Assembly: GCA_002304445.1 (NCBI GenBank)
Contig: NEVA01000007.1
Coordinates: forward strand, 62,001-126,000
Length of the DNA stretch: 64,000 nucleotides
Source of the DNA: Opitutia bacterium Tous-C4FEB
GTDB taxonomy: Bacteria > Verrucomicrobiota > Verrucomicrobiia > Opitutales > Opitutaceae
Direction: 5' to 3'
Shown here: in pieces, positions 32,554 to 40,785 of the stretch
Position numbering within the stretch: the stretch's first letter is position 1
How the letters are laid out: every line of letters begins with the position of its first letter
Program-made: the position numbers and the translations under genes
Notes under the pieces: generated by a model
The model's database searches: none
What the model was told of the DNA's origin: nothing
Seen by the model: the letters and a program-made list of their open reading frames with translations, nothing else

Positions 32554-33498
32554 TCAGGAGAGGTCGGTGAGCTTCTTCATCGTCTTGATATTGTAGTAGC
32601 GTTCCTCGTCGCGGAGGCGGCCGTCGCGATAGGCGGCGATCACGTCTTGGATGCCATCGTTGACGCTGTGCTGCGGGGTGAAGCCGGTGGCGAGGAGCTT
32701 CTTCGAGGAGAGACGGTAGGAGCGCGGATCGTTCGAAGGCGTGACGATGACCTCGGAAGGAATCTGGGTGTTCACCCGGGCGGCGATGTCGAGAATGGAG
32801 ATGTTTTCAAAACCGGCGTTGAAGACGCCCGGGAGCTTCATCCCGTGCTCAAGGAAATGATGATAGACGCGGATCATGTCCTTGAGGTGGATATTGGGCC
32901 GAGTCTGGTTCCCGCCGAAAACGGTTATGCGCTGCTTCACGAGCGCTTGCATCGTCAGCAGGCTAACGGAGAGATCGAGGCGCATGCGCGGCGAGTAGCC
33001 GCAGACGGTGGCGGGGCGGACGATGTTGACGCGGATCTGGTCGGCGTAACTGAGGAGCACGCGCTCGCTAACCATCTTGGTTTTGTTGTAGTCGGAGATC
33101 GGGACGAGCGAGAGATCCTCGGTGACCTCGGCTTCTTCCTTCACGCCGTAGACGCTGCCGGAGCTGGCGAAGATGAACTGGCGCACGCCGTGCGCGATGG
33201 CGCGCTCGACGAGGAACATGGAAGCGAGGGCGTTGACCTCCCAGTTGAGCTTCGAGTTGAGGTCGGAGCAGGGGTCGTTGGCGATGTTGGCGAGGTGCAT
33301 GACGACATCGACGCCGACCATCGGGATGCGGTCGGCGTTACGGATATCCTCGCGGATCACCGTAAGATTCGGATGGGCGGGAAGAAAATTCCCGAACCAT
33401 TGGAGGTCGACGACGGTGACAGTGTGGCCGCGGTCAAGGAGACTTTGAGTGAGAGGAGTGCCGACATAGCCGCAGCCGCCCGTGAGGAGGATTTTCAT
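32554..33498 (-). CDS. NAD-dependent sugar epimerase/dehydratase
   Basis: 314 residues, extended SDR family. It shows the N-terminal TGGCGYVGTPL (GxxGxxG), DVVMHLANIANDP, SSGSVYG, and the catalytic pair in SDYNKTKMVSE (YxxxK). The C-terminal part binds the sugar nucleotide (SVSLLTMQALVKQRITVFGG, then NIHLKDMIRVYHHF). These enzymes epimerise, dehydrate or reduce NDP-sugars. It sits 11 bp after the nucleotidyltransferase/kinase gene and 3 bp before E1 alpha, so it likely works on the sugar activated by the former. Specific reaction unknown. Confidence 0.85.
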   Translation of the reverse strand: MKILLTGGCGYVGTPLTQSLLDRGHTVTVVDLQWFGNFLPAHPNLTVIREDIRNADRIPMVGVDVVMHLANIANDPCSDLNSKLNWEVNALASMFLVERAIAHGVRQFIFASSGSVYGVKEEAEVTEDLSLVPISDYNKTKMVSERVLLSYADQIRVNIVRPATVCGYSPRMRLDLSVSLLTMQALVKQRITVFGGNQTRPNIHLKDMIRVYHHFLEHGMKLPGVFNAGFENISILDIAARVNTQIPSEVIVTPSNDPRSYRLSSKKLLATGFTPQHSVNDGIQDVIAAYRDGRLRDEERYYNIKTMKKLTDLS

Positions 33499-33509
33499 TG
33501 AAAGGGGGA

Positions 33510-35135
33510 TTAAAAAGAAAGCATTGAAACGCCGCCCTTAAGAAGGCGCGACTTGCGGATAGGTTCGGCATTGCCGACGATCTTGATGGCCTGGGCGCCG
33601 GCGAGCTGGCCCATGAAGGTCGCGACGTTCAGCGGTACGCGGCTGGCGGCGGCTAGACAGGCGACGGCGCAGAAGGCATCGCCGGCGCCAACGGTGTCAA
33701 CCACGCTGTGATCGAGCGGCGGGCAGGCGGTGATATCCTTCACGCAGTTACGGCCGAGCGTCTCGTGTGCGCCGCGGGTGAGCCACGCGTAGCTGCTGCC
33801 GAGGTGTTGGGCGAGGGCGGTAAGTTCCTGGCCGAAGTCGATTTCCCGGCGGCCTACGGCGAGGTTGAGTTCGGTTTGGTCGAGGGTGAAGACATCGGCG
33901 CGCCGGTAACGGCGGTTGATGATGTTGAAGCCGTGATTATTGCTGTTCGTCTGGCAGTTGACGGCGAGGTAAGGCGCCTTGTCCTGCACGAAGTCGCGCA
34001 CGAGGTCCTCCATCACGCCGTGGCCGAAATCCATCACAAGCACGAGGTCGTAGTCGGCGATCTGGCCGGCGATCCGTTCCACCAACGCGCGCTGCAGGGC
34101 CTCACCCGGCATGCGCTTGTTGAGGTAATTTACCGAGAAAAGTTTTCCGAGCTCCTTGCCCTCGACGCGCGGCTCGACGAAGCGTTGCTTGACCACGGTG
34201 GTGAATTCGGGCGAGCGGACGATCTCGTCGCCTTCGGGACCAATGAAGCCACCGAGCGCGCTCTCGAGCCAGGGCTCGGTGCCGGCCAGGCCGACGAGCT
34301 TCACGTGCGGCGTAAATTCGCGCAGGTGCCGGTAAACGGCGAGCGCACCGCCGGCCTGCATTTCCTCGGTCACAAAGCGACCCGACAGGATACGGTTTTT
34401 CGAGGTGAGACCCTGCACCTCGACGGTGGAGTATTTGTCAAAAATGATGTCGCCGATGACGAGGACCTTGAGCTTGGAAAAACCGTCGACGATTTGACGA
34501 AAGCGCGCGGGCTGACATTCCTGCGCCACGACCGAAAGGAAGCGCTTCACCTCGGGCGGATACGGATCAAAATGCTTGTTCAGCAGTTTGGTCGAGCTAA
34601 AGAGAATGGAGCCAAGGTAGCGGATTTCTCCCCCGACGCGTTGCACGGCCAGAATATCGTCGCCGATGTTGTTGGTAAGATCGGTCTTTGGGTCCGCGTA
34701 TTCCCGGCCCTTGCAATAAAAGTTGGGCTGCACGCATTCGATGATCTCGACGGCCGCAGGAAAGGGCACCACGACCACATGGTCCACGCACCAAAGGGCG
34801 GCGAGCCAGCGCGAGCGCAGTTGGTCGTTGAAGTAAGGCCGGCCGGGACCCTTGTTGACGAACTTCTCCCCAGTGATCGTGACGATCAAAATATCGCCCA
34901 ACGCTTTAGCCTCTTCGAAATGTACGATGTGGCCGGGATGGATCAGATCAAAAGTCCCGTGACAATGCACGATGACTTTACCCTGCTTGCGCAGGCCGGA
35001 GCAGAGAGCGGCGGCGTCCTCGAAGGCGACAAGCTTCGACTGAAGACGCGGCGCGAGGCTGGCAGCAGGGCGCACGCTGACGCCGGTGGTACGGTGCGCG
35101 GGGCGCTTGCGTTGGACTGTTTTGAGCAAAGACAT
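33510..35135 (-). CDS. Cytidylyltransferase - PfkB kinase fusion (HldE-like, swapped order)
   Basis: 541 residues. The N-terminal nucleotidyltransferase domain (about 33-180) has HGTFDLIHPGHIVHF with the HPGH nucleotide-binding motif. The C-terminal PfkB/ribokinase domain (about 215-530) has LVIGDIIFDKY at its start and DTVGAGDAFCAVACL, the ATP and anion-hole motif, near its end. In HldE of lipopolysaccharide heptose synthesis the order is kinase first, then transferase; here it is reversed. With the SIS isomerase upstream it could carry out heptose-type phosphorylation and nucleotidyl activation. The exact sugar cannot be deduced. Confidence 0.85.
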   Translation of the reverse strand: MSLLKTVQRKRPAHRTTGVSVRPAASLAPRLQSKLVAFEDAAALCSGLRKQGKVIVHCHGTFDLIHPGHIVHFEEAKALGDILIVTITGEKFVNKGPGRPYFNDQLRSRWLAALWCVDHVVVVPFPAAVEIIECVQPNFYCKGREYADPKTDLTNNIGDDILAVQRVGGEIRYLGSILFSSTKLLNKHFDPYPPEVKRFLSVVAQECQPARFRQIVDGFSKLKVLVIGDIIFDKYSTVEVQGLTSKNRILSGRFVTEEMQAGGALAVYRHLREFTPHVKLVGLAGTEPWLESALGGFIGPEGDEIVRSPEFTTVVKQRFVEPRVEGKELGKLFSVNYLNKRMPGEALQRALVERIAGQIADYDLVLVMDFGHGVMEDLVRDFVQDKAPYLAVNCQTNSNNHGFNIINRRYRRADVFTLDQTELNLAVGRREIDFGQELTALAQHLGSSYAWLTRGAHETLGRNCVKDITACPPLDHSVVDTVGAGDAFCAVACLAAASRVPLNVATFMGQLAGAQAIKIVGNAEPIRKSRLLKGGVSMLSF

Positions 35136-35145
35136 GCGGAAATTC

Positions 35146-36144
35146 TCAGGGCTTGTGAATGTAGTCGAAGGGCTGCTGGCGGATTACATCAAAATGTTCC
35201 TCCACCCAGGCGATGGTGGCGCGAACGCCTTCCTCGAGGACGACGGTATCGCTCCAGCCAAGAGTCTGGCGGGCCTTGGCGCTATCCAAAGTGTAGGCGG
35301 CATCTTTGCCGGGACGGTCGTCGGTGATCTGCGCAACCTGGGCGAAATCGGCACTCATCAGACGGCAGATCATTTCTACGAGTGCGCGGATGGAGATGAA
35401 TCGCGGCGTCGAAAGATGGTAACACTCGCCGGTGGGAGCCTGGCGCGCAATGGCGAGAGTGGCCGCAGCGATGTCGTCGATGTGGATGAAAGAACGTACC
35501 GAATGGCCGCCCCCGTGGAGCTGGAGTTTGTGACCGAGCTTGATCGAAAGAATCGTGCGAGGAATGATGCGGTAAAGTTGCTGGCCGGGACCGTACACGT
35601 TTGCGGCGCGGGTCCAAACCACGGGAAACTGGTACTGGTTGAAGAATGTTCGCAGGTGTAAATCGCACGCAGCGCGCGAGGCGGCGTAGGGTGTGCTCGG
35701 GTTGAACGGCGCGCTCTCGGTGATGACGCCGCTCGTGCTGCCGTAGACTTCGGGCGTGCCGACGTGTACGTATTTTTTGAGCCAAGTGCGGCGGCGCAGG
35801 GCCTCGTGCAGGCGGAGGTTGGCCATGACATTGGTCTGGTACCAGTGCTCGGGATGGAGCCAGCTCTGGGCGACCATGCCTTGGGCAGCAAAGTTAACCA
35901 CCATCGAGGGCGCGAATGCGTCGAGGGCGGCGATCACGCGGTCGGGATGCTCGTTGAGATCGGCCTGAACGAAGCGCCACCGCGCCTGCAACTCGGCGGA
36001 CAGCCAGCGGTAGGGAAGGAAACTGGCGGACGGCTCCTCCGAGCGGCTCAGGCCGAGCACTTCCACGCCCTCAACCAGGCAATGGCGAGCAAAGCTGGCC
36101 CCCGAAAAAGAATTACTGCCGATGATTGCGATGCGTTCGGACAT
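35146..36144 (-). CDS. NAD-dependent epimerase/dehydratase, catalytic Lys replaced by Arg
   Basis: 332 residues from the ATG at 36144. Extended SDR fold: IAIIGSNSFSGASFARH, DAFAPSMVVNFAAQGMV, HVGTPEVYG, and NPSTPYAASRAACDLH, where the usual YxxxK reads YAASR. The substrate domain (VRSFIHIDDIAAATLAIARQ) is normal for NDP-hexose 4,6-dehydratases. The Lys-to-Arg change at the catalytic site keeps the charge but may alter activity. It follows the SIS isomerase gene by 17 bp. A dTDP/GDP/CDP-sugar 4,6-dehydratase-like role is plausible, providing the keto-sugar for the thiamine enzymes. Confidence 0.82.
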   Translation of the reverse strand: MSERIAIIGSNSFSGASFARHCLVEGVEVLGLSRSEEPSASFLPYRWLSAELQARWRFVQADLNEHPDRVIAALDAFAPSMVVNFAAQGMVAQSWLHPEHWYQTNVMANLRLHEALRRRTWLKKYVHVGTPEVYGSTSGVITESAPFNPSTPYAASRAACDLHLRTFFNQYQFPVVWTRAANVYGPGQQLYRIIPRTILSIKLGHKLQLHGGGHSVRSFIHIDDIAAATLAIARQAPTGECYHLSTPRFISIRALVEMICRLMSADFAQVAQITDDRPGKDAAYTLDSAKARQTLGWSDTVVLEEGVRATIAWVEEHFDVIRQQPFDYIHKP

Positions 36145-36161
36145 GGGAAAAACGCCGTGGG

Positions 36162-36830
36162 TTAACGAGAGTTGCGGACGGCGGCGGTGCGGGTGCTGGG
36201 GGCCTCGGCGGTCCAACCACGCGGATGTGCCGAGAGCTCCTGCATGAGCATGTGGCCGATCATAACCTGGAGGTCTTCGGCCACCTGCATGTCGTCCACA
36301 GGAAAATGGATCGGGTGGTCGGCGAGCGTGAGGCATTTACCTCCAGAATAACCGAGGATCGCGTAACTGGTCATGTTCAGCTCGCGGGCGCGCTCCAGGG
36401 CTTTGACAATATTGGGAGAATTGCCGCTGCCGGAAAACGTCAGCAGCAGGTCACCCGGCTCGGCCAGAACAGAAAGTTGTTGGGCAAAAATATCCGCGTA
36501 ACCGATATCGTTACCTAGGCAGGTCATGACCGCGCAATTGGCGGTCAGGGCGGTGACACGCAGGCCACGCCCATCGGCCTTGGCTACGCCGTAGAGAAAG
36601 TCGTTTGCGAGGTGGATGGCGTTGGCGGCGCTCCCACCGTTGCCACAGAGGAACACTTGGCGGCGATCCCGCCAGCAGCGGCGCAGGGCTTCAGCCAAAC
36701 CAGCGACGTCGGACCAATCGTGGTTGTTCCAGGCGGTCTCCAACGTATCGTGGTAGCGCCGGACAAACTCAGGGACGGTTTTCGACTTTGAGGGGGAGCG
36801 AAGGCGGGCTGGCTTTGCAACGGTTATCAT
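36162..36830 (-). CDS. SIS-domain isomerase, GmhA (phosphoheptose isomerase)-like
   Basis: 222 residues from the ATG at 36830. The SIS fold is clear: FLCGNGGSAANAIHLANDFL (phosphate-binding loop) and TFSGSGNSPNIVKALERARE (second SIS motif), with VAEDLQVMIGHMLMQELSAH near the end as in GmhA/DiaA. GmhA converts sedoheptulose 7-phosphate to glycero-manno-heptose 7-phosphate. First gene of the sugar operon; the sigma-54-type promoter at 36846-36863 places the start about six bases after the predicted transcription start. A longer TTG start at 36851 would precede that point and is rejected. Confidence 0.85.
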   Translation of the reverse strand: MITVAKPARLRSPSKSKTVPEFVRRYHDTLETAWNNHDWSDVAGLAEALRRCWRDRRQVFLCGNGGSAANAIHLANDFLYGVAKADGRGLRVTALTANCAVMTCLGNDIGYADIFAQQLSVLAEPGDLLLTFSGSGNSPNIVKALERARELNMTSYAILGYSGGKCLTLADHPIHFPVDDMQVAEDLQVMIGHMLMQELSAHPRGWTAEAPSTRTAAVRNSR

Positions 36831-36845
36831 GGAGCGCAATTCCGT

Positions 36846-36863
36846 AAGCAAAGCTTAAGCCAA
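36846..36863 (-). promoter_or_regulatory. Sigma-54-type promoter of the sugar operon
   Basis: The minus strand reads TTGGCTTAAGCTTTGCTT with GG-N10-GC, nearly consensus. Predicted start about 36836; the SIS gene ATG is at 36830. The operon below it runs through 14 genes to 22092. Confidence 0.75.
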
Positions 36864-37430
36864 GAACGAAAAGAAATTTTTAGTATCTAATAATCAACGG
36901 CTTAAAAAGTTTATTAGATTCCATTTTATTAAAATCTCCCGCAAAAACTGAGGCTGGAAGAATTTGCCGGAGCGACTCGTCGGCGGGGACTCGTATCAAG
37001 CCGCCAACTGCCTTTGCCCACAATCCCCGCAATAATTAACCTCCAATACGGGCCGCGTAGTCGAAGTCCAAAAACGCCACCAACGAGGCGACTTCCAAGG
37101 GCAGGCCCATTCGCAAGGCAGGTAGTGCGGAGGCCGGTCGATGTGAACGTGCGAATGTACCGGTTGACGCAGCGGGCACAAAAAGGGAGGAATACATTTT
37201 AACCGAAGCTTACAAAGGGTACGAAGATACTCTCGTAGCGGGGTGTCGGACTTCCCTGTGTGATGCTTGAGTCGGGGCGCAGGAACAAGGTAAAGCGCTT
37301 CGTGATCGTTGTTAGCTTCTGCGGAGATTACAGTAGCTTGGACTCTGCGCCCTTTGAGGCTTCCTTTGCGCAAATCCCCATTAGCGGGCGCTTGCGGCCA
37401 CGGGACTACGTCGGAAAGCTGTTATGTGGC
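36864..37430. other. Intergenic region upstream of the sugar operon
   Basis: About 565 bp: an AT-rich stretch (36870-36950), where activator sites for the sigma-54 promoter could lie, then GC-rich sequence. A 125-codon open frame on the minus strand (36996-37373) is rich in Cys, Trp and Pro, has no family resemblance and is not called. A 53-codon minus-strand frame near 37035-37196 is equally unsupported. Confidence 0.5.
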
Positions 37431-40400
37431 CTAGGCTTTGGGCTTTTCAAAGGATTTAATCAGAGCGTCAAGGGTGGTTGCGTTAGAGTTCACGGCGCCG
37501 GCTTTGACGGAGGCAGGAGCGAGGAGGCGTTCGACCAGTTGCTCGATCTTGAACACGGCGCGGTCGACCGAAAAATCGAAGGAGCGCTGTTGGCCGCGGG
37601 TCTGGAGATCCCGGAAGAGCTCGGGGTTGTTCGCGAGAAGGGTGAGGCGTTCGGCGAGGGCGGCGGGCTCGGCCGCGGGGAACAGGAGGCCGTCCTGACC
37701 ATGGCGGATGATTTCGCAGGCGCCGCCGGTGCCGGAGGAAATTACGACCAAGCCTGCGGCAAGGGCCTCGACTTGGGAAATGCCAAAGGGCTCAGCGAAC
37801 TGGCTGGGGAAGACGAGTACGTTGCTGCGGGCGAAGAGCGCAGACAGGCCGTGGCGATCGAGAAAGCCGGTGAAGCGCACCTTGTCGGCCATGCCCTCGT
37901 CCTCGATGTAGCTCGTGAGGGTTTCGAGGAACGCGGGATCGGTGCTGTCGCCCGCGATCTCGGCCACAAAGTCAATGCGGGAGCGATGCAGGCGGGCGAG
38001 AGCCTGAATAAGGATGTGCACACCTTTGTAGGGCATGACGAGGCTAGCGTAGGCGATGCGCAGTTTGCGCGCGTCAGGCAGGAAGTAGCGATAGAAACGG
38101 TCGATGCGGGCGCCCGGGTAGAGTGTCTCGACGTGGGCGGCTTGGTAGCCGGCTTGGTGGTAGGCCCGACCGTTCCAGTCACTGCACGGGGCGACCCAAT
38201 AGCGAGGCGAGCTGGGTTGGGCCGCGGGGAGGTAACCGGGCGCGGCGTTGGCCAAGGCGTGGAGTACTGGCAGGCCGGCGGCAAGCGCGGCGTTGAGCAG
38301 GTCGATGCCAAGAAAATCGGAATTGCCTAGCAGGATCAGATCAGCGCGGAAGTCGCGTGCAGCGTGCACCACGGTGCGGGCGTTGGCTGCTGCCAGTTTG
38401 GCCAGCTCTTGGGGCGTATCGACGGCGCGGGTCACGCCCTCGCGCCATTCGCCCAGGAGGCGAAGCGTACGCGACACCTGAGCCTCCAGTGCGATCTCGT
38501 CCTCGGTGGGCGGCTTGCGCAGGTAGGAAGCGTCACCGGTGAGGATGAGCACCTCGTGGCCGCGGGCACGCAGGCCGAAGGCGAACTCCCACATCATGCG
38601 GCCGTAACCACCCAGCTCCTCGGGCGGAAAGAGGTTGGTGACCACCACGATCCGGCGGGGTTGGGCAGAGGGTTCTACGCCTTGGCCGTGGGTGATCACT
38701 TGATACGCAGAGACGTCCAGAACGGCGGCGTGATCGGCGAGCAGCTCTTGGCGCAGCGTCTCGATTTCGGGAGCGAGTGGCGCGGTGCGAGCGGCCTCGC
38801 TCAACACGATGGCGGCGGACGCCGTTTCGCCAAGCTCAAGGCACAGGGCACCAAGCTGGATAAGCGCGGACGCGCAGTTGCGATCAAGGAAAATGGCGCG
38901 TTGCAGCGCCTCTTTATAAAGCGGTGTGTCTTCACGCTGGCCGGCGAGTTCCGCCACGGCCAAGGCCTCGTCGGCCGTGTCGCTTTTCTCCAAGAGGTAA
39001 GCAAGCAGGGCGGACGACGGGGACCCGGTGCCGACGGCGCGGCTTTGACTCAGCCAGGAACCGGCTTGGTTCAATGCATATACGCCCGAGTCGATCGTAG
39101 CGTAGCCCCAGGCGGCCAACTCGGCGGAGGCCGAGGCGGGCGCAATGACCAGGGTGCCGCGGAAGGCGTTGAGCGCCTCCCCCAGCCCGGCGTTGTCGCC
39201 GCTCCACCAGAGCAAGTGATGGCGCGGGAGTTCGCCCTCCGCCGGGCGCGCCAGCGGATCAAGGGGGTCCGTTCTCAGGTCCGAAACGGGTTTGACTAGC
39301 AGGCGGGGAAGGTCGGCGTAGGCGGCGACACCAGCGACGGCTTCAGGGCGGCAGAACACCGTGACCTGCGCCGAATCTCGATGCAGCGACTGGAGCAGCT
39401 CGTAGGCGCGGATCGCATCCTCGGGCGCTGCGCCAACACCGCCCAGTCTGAAGATGCGCGAGGGCTGCTCCAAAACGTAGCGCGGATTGACCTTGCCGGA
39501 GTGAACCAGATCAAAGAACTCGCGACGCTTGACGTCCGAATGGTGCGACTTGACCAGCTCGGCCTGGCCGGCCGCGCGAATTTTGAAGGCCTGCTCCGGA
39601 TGGGCCAAGTAATGGTTGATTTTCTCAACGAGCTCGCCCGGGGTGCGCCAGGTGTCGAGGTGTTCGCCGGCGTTGAACAGAGCAGGCAAGCCGGACGAGA
39701 CGGAGAGTTCGTCGGTGAGCAGGAAACCGCCGGCGGACAGCGCCTCAAAGACGCGCAGGTTGAGATCGCCGTTGAGAGAAATGTTCAGCGTGATCTGCGA
39801 GTCGGCGTACACGTCGGCCGTCTGGGCGAGAGGGCAGGTCAGCGCCTCAAGCGGTAGGCCCTCGAGCGTGAGATGATTGAGGACATGCCGGCGATACGGG
39901 TGGTGTTTGCCCGCCTGGCCCACGAAAGTCAGCGGCCGTGAGGGGGCAGCGGACAGTTTACGTGGGAGGAAACCGTAATCGAGCGCGGGGAGCCAGTGGA
40001 CATTCGTGAGACCCGCTTCCTGAAACCAGCAGGCGTGGTGGCGGGTGTGGTCGAGGATGATGAAGTCAAATGGTTCCTCGCGGGCGTAACGCAGGACAGT
40101 TTGCAGCGGCTGGGTGAGGTGGTGGGTGTCGCCGACGAGCAGCACGCGAGGGCATTTCACTTGGGCCAGCCCGCGTGGGAAATTGCGACCGGTGGCGTCG
40201 GCCTTGACCACTACGATCTCGGGTTTCTGCGCGGCGGGCAACTGGGCGATGACGGCGTTGATGTCGAAAGAGCCGGCGGGGGTGCGCAGAGCCTGCATCC
40301 GACCCGAGGCCTCGCGGGTGTCGGTGTCTGGACCGCAGAAGACCTCGTGAGGGGAAAAAATCGGCTTTCGGTAGGCGTCCTGGTGCGCCAAGAAAAACAA

Positions 40401-40448
40401 GAGAGCTTGCGGCGAGGGCAGGACGGACGAAGCGAAGTTTTTACTCAT
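37431..40448 (-). CDS. Large two-domain glycosyltransferase
   Basis: 1005 residues. The N-terminal third (about 1-335) resembles CgeB/Glyco_trans_1_2-type proteins, with FDFIILDHTRHHACWFQEAG, then LTFVGQAGKHHPYRRHVLNH and LNISLNGDLNLRVFEALSAG, and a tail 'GEHLDTWRTPGELVEKINHYL'-type segment split by linkers. A TPR-like middle part (about 480-590) follows. The C-terminal GT4 domain (about 620-970) has TNLFPPEELGGYGRMMWEFA at its start and PSQFAEPFGISQVEALAAGL, the E-x7-E nucleotide-sugar site. It sits beside the three flagellin genes, transcribed in the same direction, without a sigma-54 element. It may extend or initiate the flagellin glycan. Confidence 0.82.
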   Translation of the reverse strand: MSKNFASSVLPSPQALLFFLAHQDAYRKPIFSPHEVFCGPDTDTREASGRMQALRTPAGSFDINAVIAQLPAAQKPEIVVVKADATGRNFPRGLAQVKCPRVLLVGDTHHLTQPLQTVLRYAREEPFDFIILDHTRHHACWFQEAGLTNVHWLPALDYGFLPRKLSAAPSRPLTFVGQAGKHHPYRRHVLNHLTLEGLPLEALTCPLAQTADVYADSQITLNISLNGDLNLRVFEALSAGGFLLTDELSVSSGLPALFNAGEHLDTWRTPGELVEKINHYLAHPEQAFKIRAAGQAELVKSHHSDVKRREFFDLVHSGKVNPRYVLEQPSRIFRLGGVGAAPEDAIRAYELLQSLHRDSAQVTVFCRPEAVAGVAAYADLPRLLVKPVSDLRTDPLDPLARPAEGELPRHHLLWWSGDNAGLGEALNAFRGTLVIAPASASAELAAWGYATIDSGVYALNQAGSWLSQSRAVGTGSPSSALLAYLLEKSDTADEALAVAELAGQREDTPLYKEALQRAIFLDRNCASALIQLGALCLELGETASAAIVLSEAARTAPLAPEIETLRQELLADHAAVLDVSAYQVITHGQGVEPSAQPRRIVVVTNLFPPEELGGYGRMMWEFAFGLRARGHEVLILTGDASYLRKPPTEDEIALEAQVSRTLRLLGEWREGVTRAVDTPQELAKLAAANARTVVHAARDFRADLILLGNSDFLGIDLLNAALAAGLPVLHALANAAPGYLPAAQPSSPRYWVAPCSDWNGRAYHQAGYQAAHVETLYPGARIDRFYRYFLPDARKLRIAYASLVMPYKGVHILIQALARLHRSRIDFVAEIAGDSTDPAFLETLTSYIEDEGMADKVRFTGFLDRHGLSALFARSNVLVFPSQFAEPFGISQVEALAAGLVVISSGTGGACEIIRHGQDGLLFPAAEPAALAERLTLLANNPELFRDLQTRGQQRSFDFSVDRAVFKIEQLVERLLAPASVKAGAVNSNATTLDALIKSFEKPKA

Positions 40449-40703
40449 GGGGATGTGGGGCGGGCAAACAGACCGGGGATACAGCGCGGAAAAAACGACT
40501 TACCCGCGAGGCACGCTCATTCCGCACGAGGAGCCGCAGTTTTGCCCTTTTTGACAAGAGTTTTGTCGCGAGCCGATTGCCGGACCGAGGGGAGATTACG
40601 ACAATCAACGATACACAATCAACGATTACCCCCGCTGCGAAAACAGGCTCGACTGTGTCACGGCTGGTTGGCCGAGGAGTTCGCAGGTAAGCGACCCAAA
40701 CTA

Positions 40704-40749
40704 ATAAAAAATAAAAATGGGGCTTTGAGCTCAACCTCAAAGCCCCATT
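40704..40749 (-). terminator. Intrinsic terminator after flagellin gene 1
   Basis: On the minus strand, a 14-bp stem (AATGGGGCTTTGAG / CTCAAAGCCCCATT) with a 6-nt loop is followed by a T-rich tract (TTTTTATTTTTTATT). It lies 37 bp past the flagellin stop. A textbook intrinsic terminator, matching the high expression expected of flagellin. Confidence 0.85.
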
Positions 40750-40785
40750 ATCCTATCGTTTTATATTAAGTCAAAGTACCGTGAC

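Noticed and set aside
33708-35327. Plus-strand frame of 539 codons
   Set aside because: Antisense to the nucleotidyltransferase/PfkB gene, which has clear motifs; high-GC codon bias produces such mirror frames.
36996-37373. Minus-strand frame of 125 codons upstream of the large glycosyltransferase
   Set aside because: Cys/Trp/Pro-rich, no family resemblance, no Shine-Dalgarno; cannot be supported.
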